From Candidatus Methanoflorens stordalenmirensis (GTDB taxonomy: Archaea; Halobacteriota; Bog-38; Methanoflorentales; Methanoflorentaceae), in assembly GCA_003139855.1 (NCBI GenBank), contig PLGY01000017.1:1-48925 (forward strand): a stretch of DNA of 48,925 nucleotides, written 5' to 3'. Positions 26,695 through 35,911 of the stretch are shown here, one piece after another. The position numbers and the translations under genes were made by a program. Positions within the stretch are counted from its first letter, which is position 1. Each line of letters begins with the position of its first letter. The notes beneath the pieces were generated by a model, which did no database searches, was not told where the DNA came from, and saw only the letters and a program-made list of their open reading frames with translations.

Positions 26695-27825
26695 ATGCCA
26701 AGCGATGAATTTCTCGTCACACCGTGGGAAGTAGAAGGCAACGTCGACTATAACAAGCTGACGGCACTCTTTGGCACGCAGCCCATTGACGACGCGATCT
26801 TGGCGCGATTCAAGAGGCTTACCGGCTCAATCCCGCTTATGTTGCGAAGGCAGGTCTTCTTCTCGCATCGAGACCTTAACTGGATACTGGATCGGTACGA
26901 AGCCGGTGAAAAGTTCGTTCTCTACACCGGGCGCGGGCCTTCAGGGCACACGCATCTTGGTCATCTGATGCCGTGGATCTTCACGAAATACCTGCAAGAC
27001 GCGTTTCACGCAGATCTATACTTTCAGATGACCGACGATGAAAAGTTCCTACAGAAGGACGAGCTAAGTGCTAGTGCTACGCGCGGTTTTTCGTATGACA
27101 ATGCCCTTGATCTAATAGCGCTCGGCTTTGATCCGGAGAAGACTCGGATATTCCTCGACACGGAGTACGCACGAACCCTCTATCCGATTGCGCTAGAAGT
27201 GGCAAAGCGGGTGACATTTTCGGCAGCTCGTGCGGTCTTTGGATTCGACAGTAGCACCAACATCGGAATGGTCTTCTTCACGAGTATGCAATCGGCGCCA
27301 GCATTTCTTCCCGCGATATTATCAGGGCGAAACGTTCCGGTGTTGATCCCGTGTGCGATCGACCAAGATCCACATTTTCGGATAACTCGTGATGTGGCTC
27401 CAAAAATGGGGTACTACAAGCCCGCACTAATCCACAGCCGCTTTTTCCCGAGCCTCTTAGGACTGGACAAAATGTCTGCATCGATTCCTGAAACGAGCAT
27501 CTTCACTACAGACAGTCCAGAGGAGGCGCGCACGAAAATTGCCAACGCCTTTACAGGAGGGCGAACGACGGCGCAAGAACAGAGGGATTTAGGCGGTGTC
27601 CCCGATATTTGTGCGGTGTATCAGTACTCGTTCTACCTCTTTGAGCAGGACGATAAGCGGGCCGTTGAGCTGCGAGAAGAGTGTTTGCGCGGCGCGCGCG
27701 CTTGTGGCGAGTGTAAGAATGAGCTTGCTGACAAGGTCGTGCAATTCCTGAAACATCACCAGGCTGCGCGCGAGCAAGCGCAAGACCGAATAGAGGATTT
27801 TATCATCCGCGACTGTCAAGAATGA
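26695..27825 (+). CDS. trpS: Tryptophanyl-tRNA synthetase
   Basis: 376 residues, archaeal/eukaryotic type class I synthetase. N-terminus FLVTPWEVEGNVDYNKL, HIGH-equivalent GRGPSGHTHLGHLMPW, KMSKS-equivalent LDKMSASIP and the C-terminal anticodon-binding region with YQYSFYLFEQDD are all present. It charges tRNA-Trp in the cytoplasm. ATG 26695 fits the family N-terminus and the TATA position better than TTG 26644. Confidence 0.95.
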   Translation: MPSDEFLVTPWEVEGNVDYNKLTALFGTQPIDDAILARFKRLTGSIPLMLRRQVFFSHRDLNWILDRYEAGEKFVLYTGRGPSGHTHLGHLMPWIFTKYLQDAFHADLYFQMTDDEKFLQKDELSASATRGFSYDNALDLIALGFDPEKTRIFLDTEYARTLYPIALEVAKRVTFSAARAVFGFDSSTNIGMVFFTSMQSAPAFLPAILSGRNVPVLIPCAIDQDPHFRITRDVAPKMGYYKPALIHSRFFPSLLGLDKMSASIPETSIFTTDSPEEARTKIANAFTGGRTTAQEQRDLGGVPDICAVYQYSFYLFEQDDKRAVELREECLRGARACGECKNELADKVVQFLKHHQAAREQAQDRIEDFIIRDCQE

Positions 27826-28072
27826 CTACATCAAGGAACCCCTCTTCGAAACACCGTGCGGTGAGGATCGGTTATTCTCAAAGGGTTCTGCATTTAGCGT
27901 CTGCTGACGTAAGTGCCTGGAGGTCGTGGCTGTGTCGGTCGTTTTGCGCCTCAGGCCGTAGCTTTTCATGCAGTCATCGAAAAAGATCTTACTAGTTTAT
28001 GATGCCGCTTCGATGTGATGAGCGATCGGTGGCCAAGTTACGATGCTACAGAAATGGAGCCCCGCCCACTCT

Positions 28073-29441
28073 TCACAGGTCTTTTGCGATTTTGCGAAAA
28101 GCTTCTTTCGCACGGCTGATTTCCCTTGGGTGATCAACGATCGGCGCAGGATAGCCAGGAATCGTCTTATCCTTTAACTTGTCGAGAGAATGGACAAGGG
28201 CAGGGGCGATAGCCCGCAATTCCGGGATCCACGCTTTGATGTACGCACAATCAGGATCGTACCGTCTCTGCTGTAGCCAAGGATTGAAAATCCGAAAATA
28301 TGGCTGCGCATCGCAGCTGGTCGACGCGCACCACTGCCAGTTTCCATTGTTGACCGCGGGATCGTAGTCCACGAGCTTCTGTGCAAAGTAGCTTCTCTCC
28401 AGCGTCAGTCGATGTTAGATCCTTCGTGAGGAATGATGCGACAATCATCCTGACTCGATTGTGCAAGAATCAAGTCGCGTTCAGCTCTCGCATCCATGCG
28501 TTGAGTATAGGAAACCCTGTCCCCCCAGCGCACCACGCGCTGAATTTGGCCGGGTCGGTATCACATCCCATAGCGTTATACTGCGGATGAAACGAGCTGC
28601 CGAAGACGTGGGGGAAAAAAAATACGCAATGTGCGAGTAGAAATCACGCCAAAACAGCCCAACAATGAGTTGATGCTCGAGACCGTCGCGATGGCGCGTA
28701 AGTCTCGCGTATTGAGCACGTGCCGAACTTGTGGTGTACCGAAAGCCTCGTTGTCGCGTTTTTAGCAGGGTAGTCTCGAGCGGTCGCATAATCAACGAAC
28801 TGATGCAGGGTAGCAAGCACTTCGAGTGCTTGCGGGCGTCCGCCGCGTATATAGGTCCGTTGATTCGAAGGTTTCACAGTGTCGTCACTGATCTCGCGTT
28901 GTTCTGACGCGACGAGCACATTCGAGAGATTGCCCACCTCAGCAACATTCGGGGGTCGGACCGGAACCGAGCGCGCTTTCCCGAGAAAATGCGAGAAGAT
29001 CGTATACGGTTTCCCCTGGTCTTTCAAGACGTCAGTTGGCTTGTGGAGTGGCGTGTCGGAACAGCAGCGAAACGCGACAGCTTTGTTTTGGCACGCTTTT
29101 GCGATCGCGGCGTCTCGCGTTCAGCTGAACGGGGTCTAGTCTTTGTTTATAAAAACCGCATCGATATCCTCCTCTGCGACAAGGCGATCCACGGTCGTCT
29201 CTGGGCGTCCACAAAAAATGGATAATCGGCCACGTGCCGCCGTCACTTGGTGGGCGAGGTCCTCGAGTGATTCAACCATGAACTGGAACGCATTCGGACT
29301 GAAGTACGGATTTCGCGCTCCTTGTCTCGGGTCAAAGATAAACAACGGCACCACCGTTTTAGAGGCCTGAGACGCTTCAATCAGCCCAGTGTTGTCGCTT
29401 ATGCGTAAGTCTTTCCTGAACAAAAAAAATGGATTTTCCAT
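28073..29441 (-). pseudogene. Decayed cryptochrome/photolyase
   Basis: Reading leftward from 29441, the N-terminal photolyase domain is clear (FFLFRKDLRISDNTGLIEA, then LFIFDPRQ). Frame continues through an amber TAG at 29136-29138 (in FINKD-stop-TPFS) and a TGA a few codons later, where relatives have Tyr and Arg, into KDQGKPYTIFSHFLGKA. A frameshift near 28710 leads to RHRDGLEHQLIVGLFWRDF; another at the A8/T8 homopolymer (about 28615-28622) leads to HVFGSSFHPQYN; a third in-frame TGA interrupts LNAT-x-FLHNRVRM; a last shift near 28400 gives the C-terminal NNGNWQWCAS...AQPYFRIFNPW. All FAD-domain landmarks remain recognisable, so decay is recent. It would have been a light-driven CPD or related photolyase. 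Confidence 0.9.
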
Positions 29442-29668
29442 AATCTGCCATTAGCCATCCTCCGCAAGTCCCCACATGTGTCGCGGTGGGTGGCAACAAG
29501 CCGGTGAATCCAAGGCTGCGCTGAGGCTCAGCCAGAGAGACTCGCTGCGCGATAACGCCGTCATTTTGGCTTGCATATTGTTTGTGTCGACAGGTAACAA
29601 TAAATAATAACCGTGTGTACGTGAGTAGCAATACGCGTATTTTACCCCTTATAACGTCAGAGATTCGT

Positions 29669-31159
29669 ATGGTGCAGCTATCTAAGAATGACTGGACACT
29701 TTTTCGTGCCCTTAAGCGCGCAAAACGAGCGACCATTGAAGCCCTGTCGAAAGACGCTAGCTTGAAAACCGAGGCAGTCCTTCAATCAGCGTACCTTCTT
29801 CAAACAGAGGGGCTAGCGGAGATAAAGGAAACCATCGAAACTGTCTACGAACTCACCGCTGAGGGCGTAACCTACGCTGACAAGGGGCTTCCAGAACGGC
29901 AGGTTCACGACTACTTGCTCATAAATGGGCCAACTCTGCTGACGGACCTCAAGGGCATCTTTCCAGCCGTGTCAATCGCTATTGGCTGGCTCAAGCGTCG
30001 CGAGTGGGCCATCATCGAGACCGCGAATGGCGACTCCGTACTCTCACCTCGGGCGGCAGACGAACTGCCTGAGGAGCGCATACTTCAGGACGTCAAGGTC
30101 GGGATCCAATTCACCTTGAATGATGTTTCGGTTGAGCGACAAGTAGCAGAACCGACTCTCAAAGAGCTCGAAAAGCGCAATGTCGTTCGCGCACAGCAGA
30201 TTGTATCACGTGAGGTCGCTTTGACCCAAGCGGGCGATGAAACGCCATTGCGTGCATCACCCGCGGCCGACTATGATATTGCTGATCTTACGTCTGAACT
30301 CATCAGAACCGGGGCTTGGCGAGGACGATTGAAGCCCTACGACGTAAGTGCCGCTACCCTCCCGCTTTATCCTGGAAAAGCACATCCGCTGCGACGCCTT
30401 ATTGATGAAATGCGCGAAATCTTCATTTCGATGGGATTTACCGAGTTCAGGGGGCCGATCGTCGAAAGTGAATTCCACAATTTCGACGTTCTGTTCGTGC
30501 CGCAAGACCATCCCGCACGGGATGAACAAGACACGTTCTACCTCAGTCGTCCAGCGGCGCTGGAATTGCCAACGGAATTAGTAGAGCGCGTGGCAGCAGC
30601 ACACAAGTTCGGTTGCGAGGGTTCTGTAGGGTGGGGGGGCGAGTTTGACCTCGAGCGATCGCGCAGAGCGGTCTTACGAACCCACACGACCGGGTCTGCA
30701 TTTCGTTATCTGGTACGCCATCCGCAGCCCCCGACAATGATTTTCGGAATCGACCGCGTGTTCCGACGAGAAAGCATGGACTCAACGCATCTGCCGCAGT
30801 TTCACCAATGCGAGGGGACAATTCACGGTGAAGACCTTAGCCTGGCCGACCTCATCAGCGTGCTTAAAGCGGTCTTTGAGCGGCTCGGATTCGATCGCGT
30901 TCGATTTAGGCCCGGCTATTTTCCTTTCACCGAACCGAGCCTTGAGGGCGACGTCTTTGTGGACGGCAGCTGGCTTGAGCTGGTGGGGGCCGGCGTCTTT
31001 CGGCCTGAAGTGACTCAGCCATTAGGGCTCAAAAGCGTTTTGGGATTCAGCATTGGTATTGAGAGGATTGCTATGCTCAAAATGGGGCTGGCCGACATCA
31101 GAAAACTCTATATGAGTGACGTCGCTTGGCTGCGCGATACGCCAAGCGTGCTGCGTTGA
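29669..31159 (+). CDS. pheS: Phenylalanyl-tRNA synthetase alpha subunit
   Basis: 496 residues, archaeal length, with N-terminal DNA-binding-like winged-helix modules (about 1-200) that bacterial PheS lacks. The class II core has FTEFRGPIVESEFHNFDVL (motif 1 area), HTTGSAFRYL and GIDRVFRRE (motif 2) and GIERIAMLKMGLADIRKL (motif 3). With PheT it forms the heterotetramer that charges tRNA-Phe. ATG 29669 begins the conserved MVQLSKNDW N-terminus; the open frame upstream contains likely promoter sequence (ACCCCTTATAACG). Confidence 0.95.
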   Translation: MVQLSKNDWTLFRALKRAKRATIEALSKDASLKTEAVLQSAYLLQTEGLAEIKETIETVYELTAEGVTYADKGLPERQVHDYLLINGPTLLTDLKGIFPAVSIAIGWLKRREWAIIETANGDSVLSPRAADELPEERILQDVKVGIQFTLNDVSVERQVAEPTLKELEKRNVVRAQQIVSREVALTQAGDETPLRASPAADYDIADLTSELIRTGAWRGRLKPYDVSAATLPLYPGKAHPLRRLIDEMREIFISMGFTEFRGPIVESEFHNFDVLFVPQDHPARDEQDTFYLSRPAALELPTELVERVAAAHKFGCEGSVGWGGEFDLERSRRAVLRTHTTGSAFRYLVRHPQPPTMIFGIDRVFRRESMDSTHLPQFHQCEGTIHGEDLSLADLISVLKAVFERLGFDRVRFRPGYFPFTEPSLEGDVFVDGSWLELVGAGVFRPEVTQPLGLKSVLGFSIGIERIAMLKMGLADIRKLYMSDVAWLRDTPSVLR

Positions 31160-31168
31160 GGTGTCCAA

Positions 31169-32749
31169 ATGCCAGTTGTTACCCTTAATCGTGCGGAGCT
31201 TGAGGAGATGGTTGGCGCCGACGTTCACACGATCGTTGAGTTGCTTCCTCGCCTCGGGGCAGATGTTGAGTGCGTCGACGACGAGATACAGGTCGAGTTT
31301 TTCCCAAACAGGCCTGATTTGTTTAGTGTTGAAGGGGCGGCCCGAGCGATAAAAGGGATGATGGGACTAGAGAAGGGTCTTCCCGCGTATGCGACCTCAC
31401 CATCGGGCATCGAAATCGGGGTCGACCCATCGGTAAACGCGGTGCGCCCACATGTGGTTTGCGCCGTTGTGAGAGGAATTACGATCGATGAAAGGACGAT
31501 TAAGTCTTTGATCGATCTACAGGAAGACCTGCATTGGGGGGTCGGGCGGGACCGCAGAAAGGCTTCCATAGGGATTCACGATCTCTCTCGCGTCTGCCCG
31601 CCGTTCAGGTACATTCTTGGTGAAGTCGCGTTTATACCACTCGATTTTTCCGAACCGATGACCCCCGCGGAGATTCTTCGTGTCCATCCGAAGGGAAAGG
31701 AATATGCACACATCGTTGGCGATCACCACCCCTTAATCCTAGACGCAAACGATCACGTTCTCTCATTCCCGCCAATTATTAACGGTGAGCTCACCCGCGT
31801 TACCGATAAGACGACCGATCTCTTCATTGACGTGACGGGTATCGAGCTGAAAGCCATTCAAGACTGCCTTCATATACTTGTCGCAGCGCTGCATGACCGA
31901 GGAGCGTCGATCGAAACGGTTGACGTCGTTTATGGAGGTGGCGATCGCGTGTTGCGTACTCCAAACATGGGCATCTCGACATTAGTCGTCAAAAATAGCG
32001 ACGTAATGCGGCGTATTGGCACCGAGATCGCGGACGAGGTGATCACAACCTCACTTCAAAAAATGCGGATGGACGCTGAGGCGCACGCAGGCGAGATTAC
32101 GGTGTCCGTTCCGTGCTACCGGACTGACATCATGCATCCAGTTGACATCATAGAAGACATTGCTATCGGTTTTGGTTACGAAAACCTTCCGCCTTCGTTT
32201 CCGAAGCTTGGAACAATCGGCAGCAAGCTGGAAGAAGAGCAGCGTTCAACCGTCGTTAGGGGCGTGCTACAGGGGCTGGGATTCCTCGAGGTTATCACGC
32301 TTATGTTGGCGTCCGATCCCAACGAAGCGGTCATTATTGAGAATCCGCTCCTTGAGGAGCACATTAGCTTGCGAACGAGTTTGTTGCCTGGCTTGATAGA
32401 CACGTTGGCCCTCAACCAGCACCGAGAGTACCCACAAATGGTGTTTGAGGTGGGCGACGTGGTCCGCCTTGTCGCCAAAGCGGCTGAAGAACGTCGCCTT
32501 TGTGCGGGCGTTATTGCATCCAGCTCAGCCAATTTCACGGAAATAAAAAAGGTCGTAAATGCGGTCTTGCGGGAGCTCGACCGTCCGTTTGAGGTCACAG
32601 AATCTGGCGACCCATCATTTATTGAGGGAAGGCGTGCGACGATTATCGTCAATGGACAGGCCGTAGGAACTTTTGGGGAGACCGACCCGGATATTTTGGT
32701 TCAGCACAAACTGATTTATCCTGTAGCGGCGTTCGAGTTCCGCCTCTAA
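31169..32749 (+). CDS. pheT: Phenylalanyl-tRNA synthetase beta subunit
   Basis: 526 residues, the archaeal/eukaryotic PheT. It has the B3/B4 editing region, with GVGRDRRKASIGIHDLSRV, then B5 (DIIEDIAIGFGYENLPPSFP) and a catalytically inactive class II-like core. It holds the tRNA and edits Tyr-tRNA-Phe. Starting nine bases after pheS with GAGGTG upstream of the ATG, it is in the same operon. Confidence 0.95.
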   Translation: MPVVTLNRAELEEMVGADVHTIVELLPRLGADVECVDDEIQVEFFPNRPDLFSVEGAARAIKGMMGLEKGLPAYATSPSGIEIGVDPSVNAVRPHVVCAVVRGITIDERTIKSLIDLQEDLHWGVGRDRRKASIGIHDLSRVCPPFRYILGEVAFIPLDFSEPMTPAEILRVHPKGKEYAHIVGDHHPLILDANDHVLSFPPIINGELTRVTDKTTDLFIDVTGIELKAIQDCLHILVAALHDRGASIETVDVVYGGGDRVLRTPNMGISTLVVKNSDVMRRIGTEIADEVITTSLQKMRMDAEAHAGEITVSVPCYRTDIMHPVDIIEDIAIGFGYENLPPSFPKLGTIGSKLEEEQRSTVVRGVLQGLGFLEVITLMLASDPNEAVIIENPLLEEHISLRTSLLPGLIDTLALNQHREYPQMVFEVGDVVRLVAKAAEERRLCAGVIASSSANFTEIKKVVNAVLRELDRPFEVTESGDPSFIEGRRATIIVNGQAVGTFGETDPDILVQHKLIYPVAAFEFRL

Positions 32750-33090
32750 CGCTTACTAGATCGCCGAGCGTCCGGCGCCTTGCGAAACTAGCTCGGGCGA
32801 ATTGGCACATGGCGCTCCACCATGTCCAGAGCGAGCGTCTCATACGCCATAAAAACGAAAAAGAAAGCCATATGATCGCATTAGAAGCGAACGGACATGC
32901 GATATGTCGCGCGACTTAGGGTCCGCAGTGGAGCCGAGCCACGCGTTTCTTGGCGACCGTGCTTGCAAAAAAAGGGGTGGTCGAAGAAAAGCTGGTCACA
33001 CGCAAGCTAGTTGCGTCGCTCTATTTTTGTTGCCTCGAGACGTTACATTGTTTGTGAACGCGCAGTAGCGTTGTGCTCAAAGCGCGAAAG
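32750..33090. other. Intergenic region between pheT and tRNA-Arg
   Basis: About 340 bases. A 36-codon frame (from about 32809, plus) is open but has no supporting feature. A run of seven A at about 32969 (T7 on the minus strand) lies downstream of the tRNA genes and might stop their transcript. Nothing else is clear. Confidence 0.4.
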
Positions 33091-33165
33091 CGGACCCGGA
33101 GGGATTTGAACCCTCGACCGCCGGCTTAGGAGGCCGGTGCCCTATCCTGACTAGGCTACGAGTCC
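33091..33165 (-). tRNA. tRNA-Arg(CCT)
   Basis: A full cloverleaf is readable on the minus strand. The 7-bp acceptor is GGACTCG with CGGGTCC (one G-U pair), the discriminator is G, and the anticodon stem CCGGC/GCCGG holds loop CTCCTAA with anticodon CCT, reading AGG. The T arm is GAGGG-TTCAAAT-CCCTC. CCA is not encoded and no intron is seen. Confidence 0.9.
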
Positions 33166-33212
33166 TCATGTGGGGGTTTCGACAGTTACTTCATTGGCGT
33201 GTGTTAAGCCTA

Positions 33213-33287
33213 TGGGGTAGGGCAGATTCGAACTGCCGTCCAAGCGTCCCAAACGCTCGAGGATGGACCAAGCTACCCTACTACCCC
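33213..33287 (-). tRNA. tRNA-Pro(TGG)
   Basis: Minus-strand cloverleaf with acceptor GGGGTAG/CTACCCC, discriminator A, anticodon stem GAGCG/CGCTT (one G-U) and loop TTTGGGA giving anticodon TGG. The T arm is GGCAG-TTCGAAT-CTGCC. No encoded CCA and no intron. It is 47 bases upstream of tRNA-Arg on the same strand, so the two are probably co-transcribed. Confidence 0.9.
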
Positions 33288-33469
33288 GAAGGCAACTGGT
33301 ATGGGACTTCTGATAATAAAAAGTTGCCTAGAACATGGGCAGAGCCTGACCAACGAATGGGCATGCTTTTGTTTGTATCGATACTGGCGCGGACGCAAAT
33401 CGTGGTGGCTTGCTCCATTGCGGACCTAGGCGGGCACACACAGCGTTTTCCACCTACTAGGTTACCTAG

Positions 33470-34053
33470 TCAATCTGGGTCATAAGTCCGTTCTATCATA
33501 GGTTCGCACGCCTGGTGCCAGCGACCCTGCGAATTCACCGGACCTGGCGCTGCAAGAAATCGCTTCACCGGAGGCTCATCGAGACGGTCTTCCGGTATAA
33601 CGAAGTCGTACTTCTCATCAGCAGGCGGACTGGACGCCAAGCTGTTTAGGTCGGCCGGGTGTGCTCCCTATGTCGGCATTTGCTTTCCCGAATTTCACTA
33701 CAAAGGCCACTGCGCTGTGCGTTCGCGCCTAATGATCGTCCATCTGATTGAGTCAACGCGGCAAACGTGAGCCGCCGCGCAATAGCTGCTGAAGCAACAT
33801 GCCCGTCAAAACGCGAGTTCCTGGCCAGGCATTCCGGTTGATAAACTGCGCTTCAGTGAGATCATCAAGTGAGATCAGCTCTCTTCGGGTGATAATCCCG
33901 TGCTGCCGCAAATAGCCTTTGACGAGCGACACCGCGAAGACGTAATTTCTCACAAAGGGGAGATGTACTCCCCGGACGCACTCAGCGGTGCGCTTGCGAT
34001 ATCGGCAATTCCCGTCCGAAGATCGGTAACCCCCCCTCTAGCCGACGTTGACG
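33470..34053 (-). pseudogene. Decayed PBP-like (molybdate-binding-like) domain after moeA
   Basis: Directly downstream of the moeA stop the minus strand carries, in shifting frames, pieces of the periplasmic-binding-protein-like domain often fused to the C-terminus of archaeal MoeA. They are TDLRTGIADIASAPL, then in another frame FVRNYVFAVSLVKGYLRQHG, followed by DLTEAQFINRNAWPGTRVLT, then THSAVAFVVKFGKANADIG, and last KYDFVIPEDRLDEPPVKRFL ending at a TGA (33470-33472). At least three frames are needed and the start of the domain is missing. One piece (33753-33953) could be read as a 66-residue ORF, but it has no independent meaning. Confidence 0.75.
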
Positions 34054-35244
34054 CTAGTCGAACAGCACGACCTCTACCTGTTGACCTTCGTCGTACCCTT
34101 CAACGTTTTCCGGAATGATAACGAATCCGTCTGCTTTAGCCATAGAACTGAGTATGCCCGATCCAGGGAGTATACCTGATTTAGACGTCATAACAGGTTC
34201 GACGCGTCCGCGCCTGATAGCCACGCGCGCGTACGTTCGCGAGCCCGGCTTTCCCATGACCTTACTCGCCAGTGTGCCGGTCACCGTCCGCTCAAATGTA
34301 TGGTCGAAGTGAGCGAGGCGATAGACCGCTGGCTTGACAAATGCATATGAAGCGACAAGGCAGGCGACCGGAAACCCAGGCAGACACGCGACGGGGGTAT
34401 TCTCCACGAGCCCCAGCGCTGTAGGCTTTGCGGGGCTGATTGCGATCCCGTGCACCAAAAGTTTGCCAAGCTTACGTACCGCCTCTGGCACGAGGTCCCG
34501 AATGCCAACTGAGGTCCCCCCGGTCGTAAGTATCAGGTCGGCATCGATGTCCCGCAACAATGCGGCTTCAATGAGCTCTCGCGCGTCGGTAACGATGCTT
34601 CGATAGCGGTAGCGAGCGCCCCACTGTTCTACTAGAAGCGCGGTTATAAGACCATTTGTTTCGATGACTTCCCCTTCTAAAGGCCCTTTTTCAACGAGCT
34701 CCTCTCCGGTCGGTATGATCGCGACATCTGGTCGCCGGTAGACGGTAACGTCGCGAACCTCGAGGGAGGAGAGCAGACCGATGTCCGCAGGTCGCAGTTG
34801 ATGGCCGGGCTCAACAACGACATCACCGCGGCCAATGTCCTCTCCTTTGAGGCCGACATTTTCGAACGGATGTACGTGTGCTCTAACCTCAACGACGTCG
34901 CCGAGACGTTCTGTGTCCTCAACCATCACGACGCTGTCGGCTTGGTCGGGTATTTTGGATCCGGTGTGGACCCGCGAGGCCACTCCGCGCCTCACGGAGT
35001 TGCCAACTCCAAGAACGATTGGTGAATGTTCGCTCGCGCCCAACGTATCGTCAGCAACGACGGCGTAGCCATCCATTGCGGCGCGTCGATAGTTGGGTTC
35101 GTCCCTTTGTGCGATGATCTGATGTGCTACCACTCTCCCTCGTGCCTCTCGTATGGGCGTCACCTCGGTTTCTTCGATCGGCACGATGGCGGTGAGGAAC
35201 GTATCCAGCGCCGCTTCGAACGGAGTTCGTGTTTTTAATTTCAT
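34054..35244 (-). CDS. moeA: Molybdopterin molybdenumtransferase MoeA
   Basis: 396 residues, the usual MoeA length of about 400. N-terminal MoeA domain with EARGRVVAHQII and AAMDGYAVVADD, the MoCF-like domain with PTGEELV and ILTTGGTSVGIRDLV, and domain IV with GKPGSRTYARVAI. It inserts molybdate (or tungstate) into adenylylated molybdopterin. ATG 35244 (MKLKTRTPFEAAL) is the family N-terminus; the upstream open frame runs over the promoter. It ends VEVVLFD just before the remains of a PBP-like domain, so the protein may once have been longer. It diverges from a ModE-like gene across 43 bases. Confidence 0.93.
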   Translation of the reverse strand: MKLKTRTPFEAALDTFLTAIVPIEETEVTPIREARGRVVAHQIIAQRDEPNYRRAAMDGYAVVADDTLGASEHSPIVLGVGNSVRRGVASRVHTGSKIPDQADSVVMVEDTERLGDVVEVRAHVHPFENVGLKGEDIGRGDVVVEPGHQLRPADIGLLSSLEVRDVTVYRRPDVAIIPTGEELVEKGPLEGEVIETNGLITALLVEQWGARYRYRSIVTDARELIEAALLRDIDADLILTTGGTSVGIRDLVPEAVRKLGKLLVHGIAISPAKPTALGLVENTPVACLPGFPVACLVASYAFVKPAVYRLAHFDHTFERTVTGTLASKVMGKPGSRTYARVAIRRGRVEPVMTSKSGILPGSGILSSMAKADGFVIIPENVEGYDEGQQVEVVLFD

Positions 35245-35287
35245 CGTTATGATTAAGTGTGCACATAGCCTATTATAGCTTACCAGC

Positions 35288-35623
35288 ATGAGAATTAGAC
35301 CACGATTCAAACTGTGGTTCGTCGGTGAAGATGGGGAACTCGTGTTTGGCCTCGGTACGATGCGGCTCCTTGTCGAAATAGAGAGACTTGGATCTGTAAG
35401 CGCCGCGGCGCGCGAGTTGAGGATGTCGTATCGCTACGCTCTGGAACGCATAACCGTCGTTGAAAAACGGCTCGGTCGGTCTCTCGTTGAGAGGACGCGA
35501 GGCGGAAAAGAAGGGGGCGGGGCCAAGCTGACTGCGTTCGGTTATGAGCTTCTAGAGGATTATCGAGGCATGGAAGGCTCACTGAACCAACTTACCAAAT
35601 GGTACATCGACCTCTCTGATTAA
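35288..35623 (+). CDS. ModE-like winged-helix regulator
   Basis: 111 residues with the ModE/LysR-type N-terminal winged HTH: FGLGTMRLLVEIERLGSVSAAARELRMSYRYAL carries the recognition helix, then LGRSLVERTRGGKEGGGAKLTAFG forms the wing. The C-terminal molybdate-binding domains of full ModE are absent. Related short archaeal proteins are thought to control molybdenum genes. Its position, back to back with moeA (shared 43-bp promoter region, GATTAAG at about 35251), supports control of molybdenum cofactor or molybdoenzyme genes. Confidence 0.85.
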   Translation: MRIRPRFKLWFVGEDGELVFGLGTMRLLVEIERLGSVSAAARELRMSYRYALERITVVEKRLGRSLVERTRGGKEGGGAKLTAFGYELLEDYRGMEGSLNQLTKWYIDLSD

Positions 35624-35635
35624 TATTTACACTCG

Positions 35636-35911
35636 TTAGCCGCCTGAAACGGGCGGGAAGATGGCAACTTCATCGCCATCCGACAGAAGCGTGGCGAGCG
35701 CTTCAATTTCGCGTATATTCTTGCCGTTTACGAGGATCGTGATGTATGAGCGAACCTCACCGTCGTCGTCACAGAGCACGGACCGCAATGCCGGGTACTC
35801 TGCCTGAAGTGTCGTGAGTACCTCGCGTATTGTGCCTGCCTCTATAGTTAAGTGGGGGTTTCCCACGATTTCGCGCAAATTTGCGAACAGACGGACGTTC
35901 ACAAGTCCCAT
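35636..35911 (-). CDS. MoaD/ThiS-family sulfur carrier
   Basis: 91 residues with the ubiquitin-like fold pattern: VRLFANLREIVG, LTIEAGTIREVLTTL, ITILVNGKNI, LLSDGDEVAIFPPVSGG. The C-terminal Gly-Gly is the site of adenylation and thiocarboxylation. Next to moeA and a ModE-like gene it is most likely MoaD, the small subunit of molybdopterin synthase; an archaeal SAMP role in protein tagging is possible. It converges on the ModE-like gene with 12 bases between stops. TATA (35937-35943) is 26-32 bases from the ATG, so the mRNA is nearly leaderless. Confidence 0.9.
   Translation of the reverse strand: MGLVNVRLFANLREIVGNPHLTIEAGTIREVLTTLQAEYPALRSVLCDDDGEVRSYITILVNGKNIREIEALATLLSDGDEVAIFPPVSGG

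Noticed and set aside
29136-29138. In-frame TAG in the photolyase as a pyrrolysine or recoding site
   Set aside because: The same gene also has TGA stops and frameshifts, and relatives have Tyr at this position. Decay explains all of them.
33753-33953. Independent 66-residue gene downstream of moeA
   Set aside because: Its sequence continues the PBP-like domain found in adjacent frames, so it is a pseudogene fragment.
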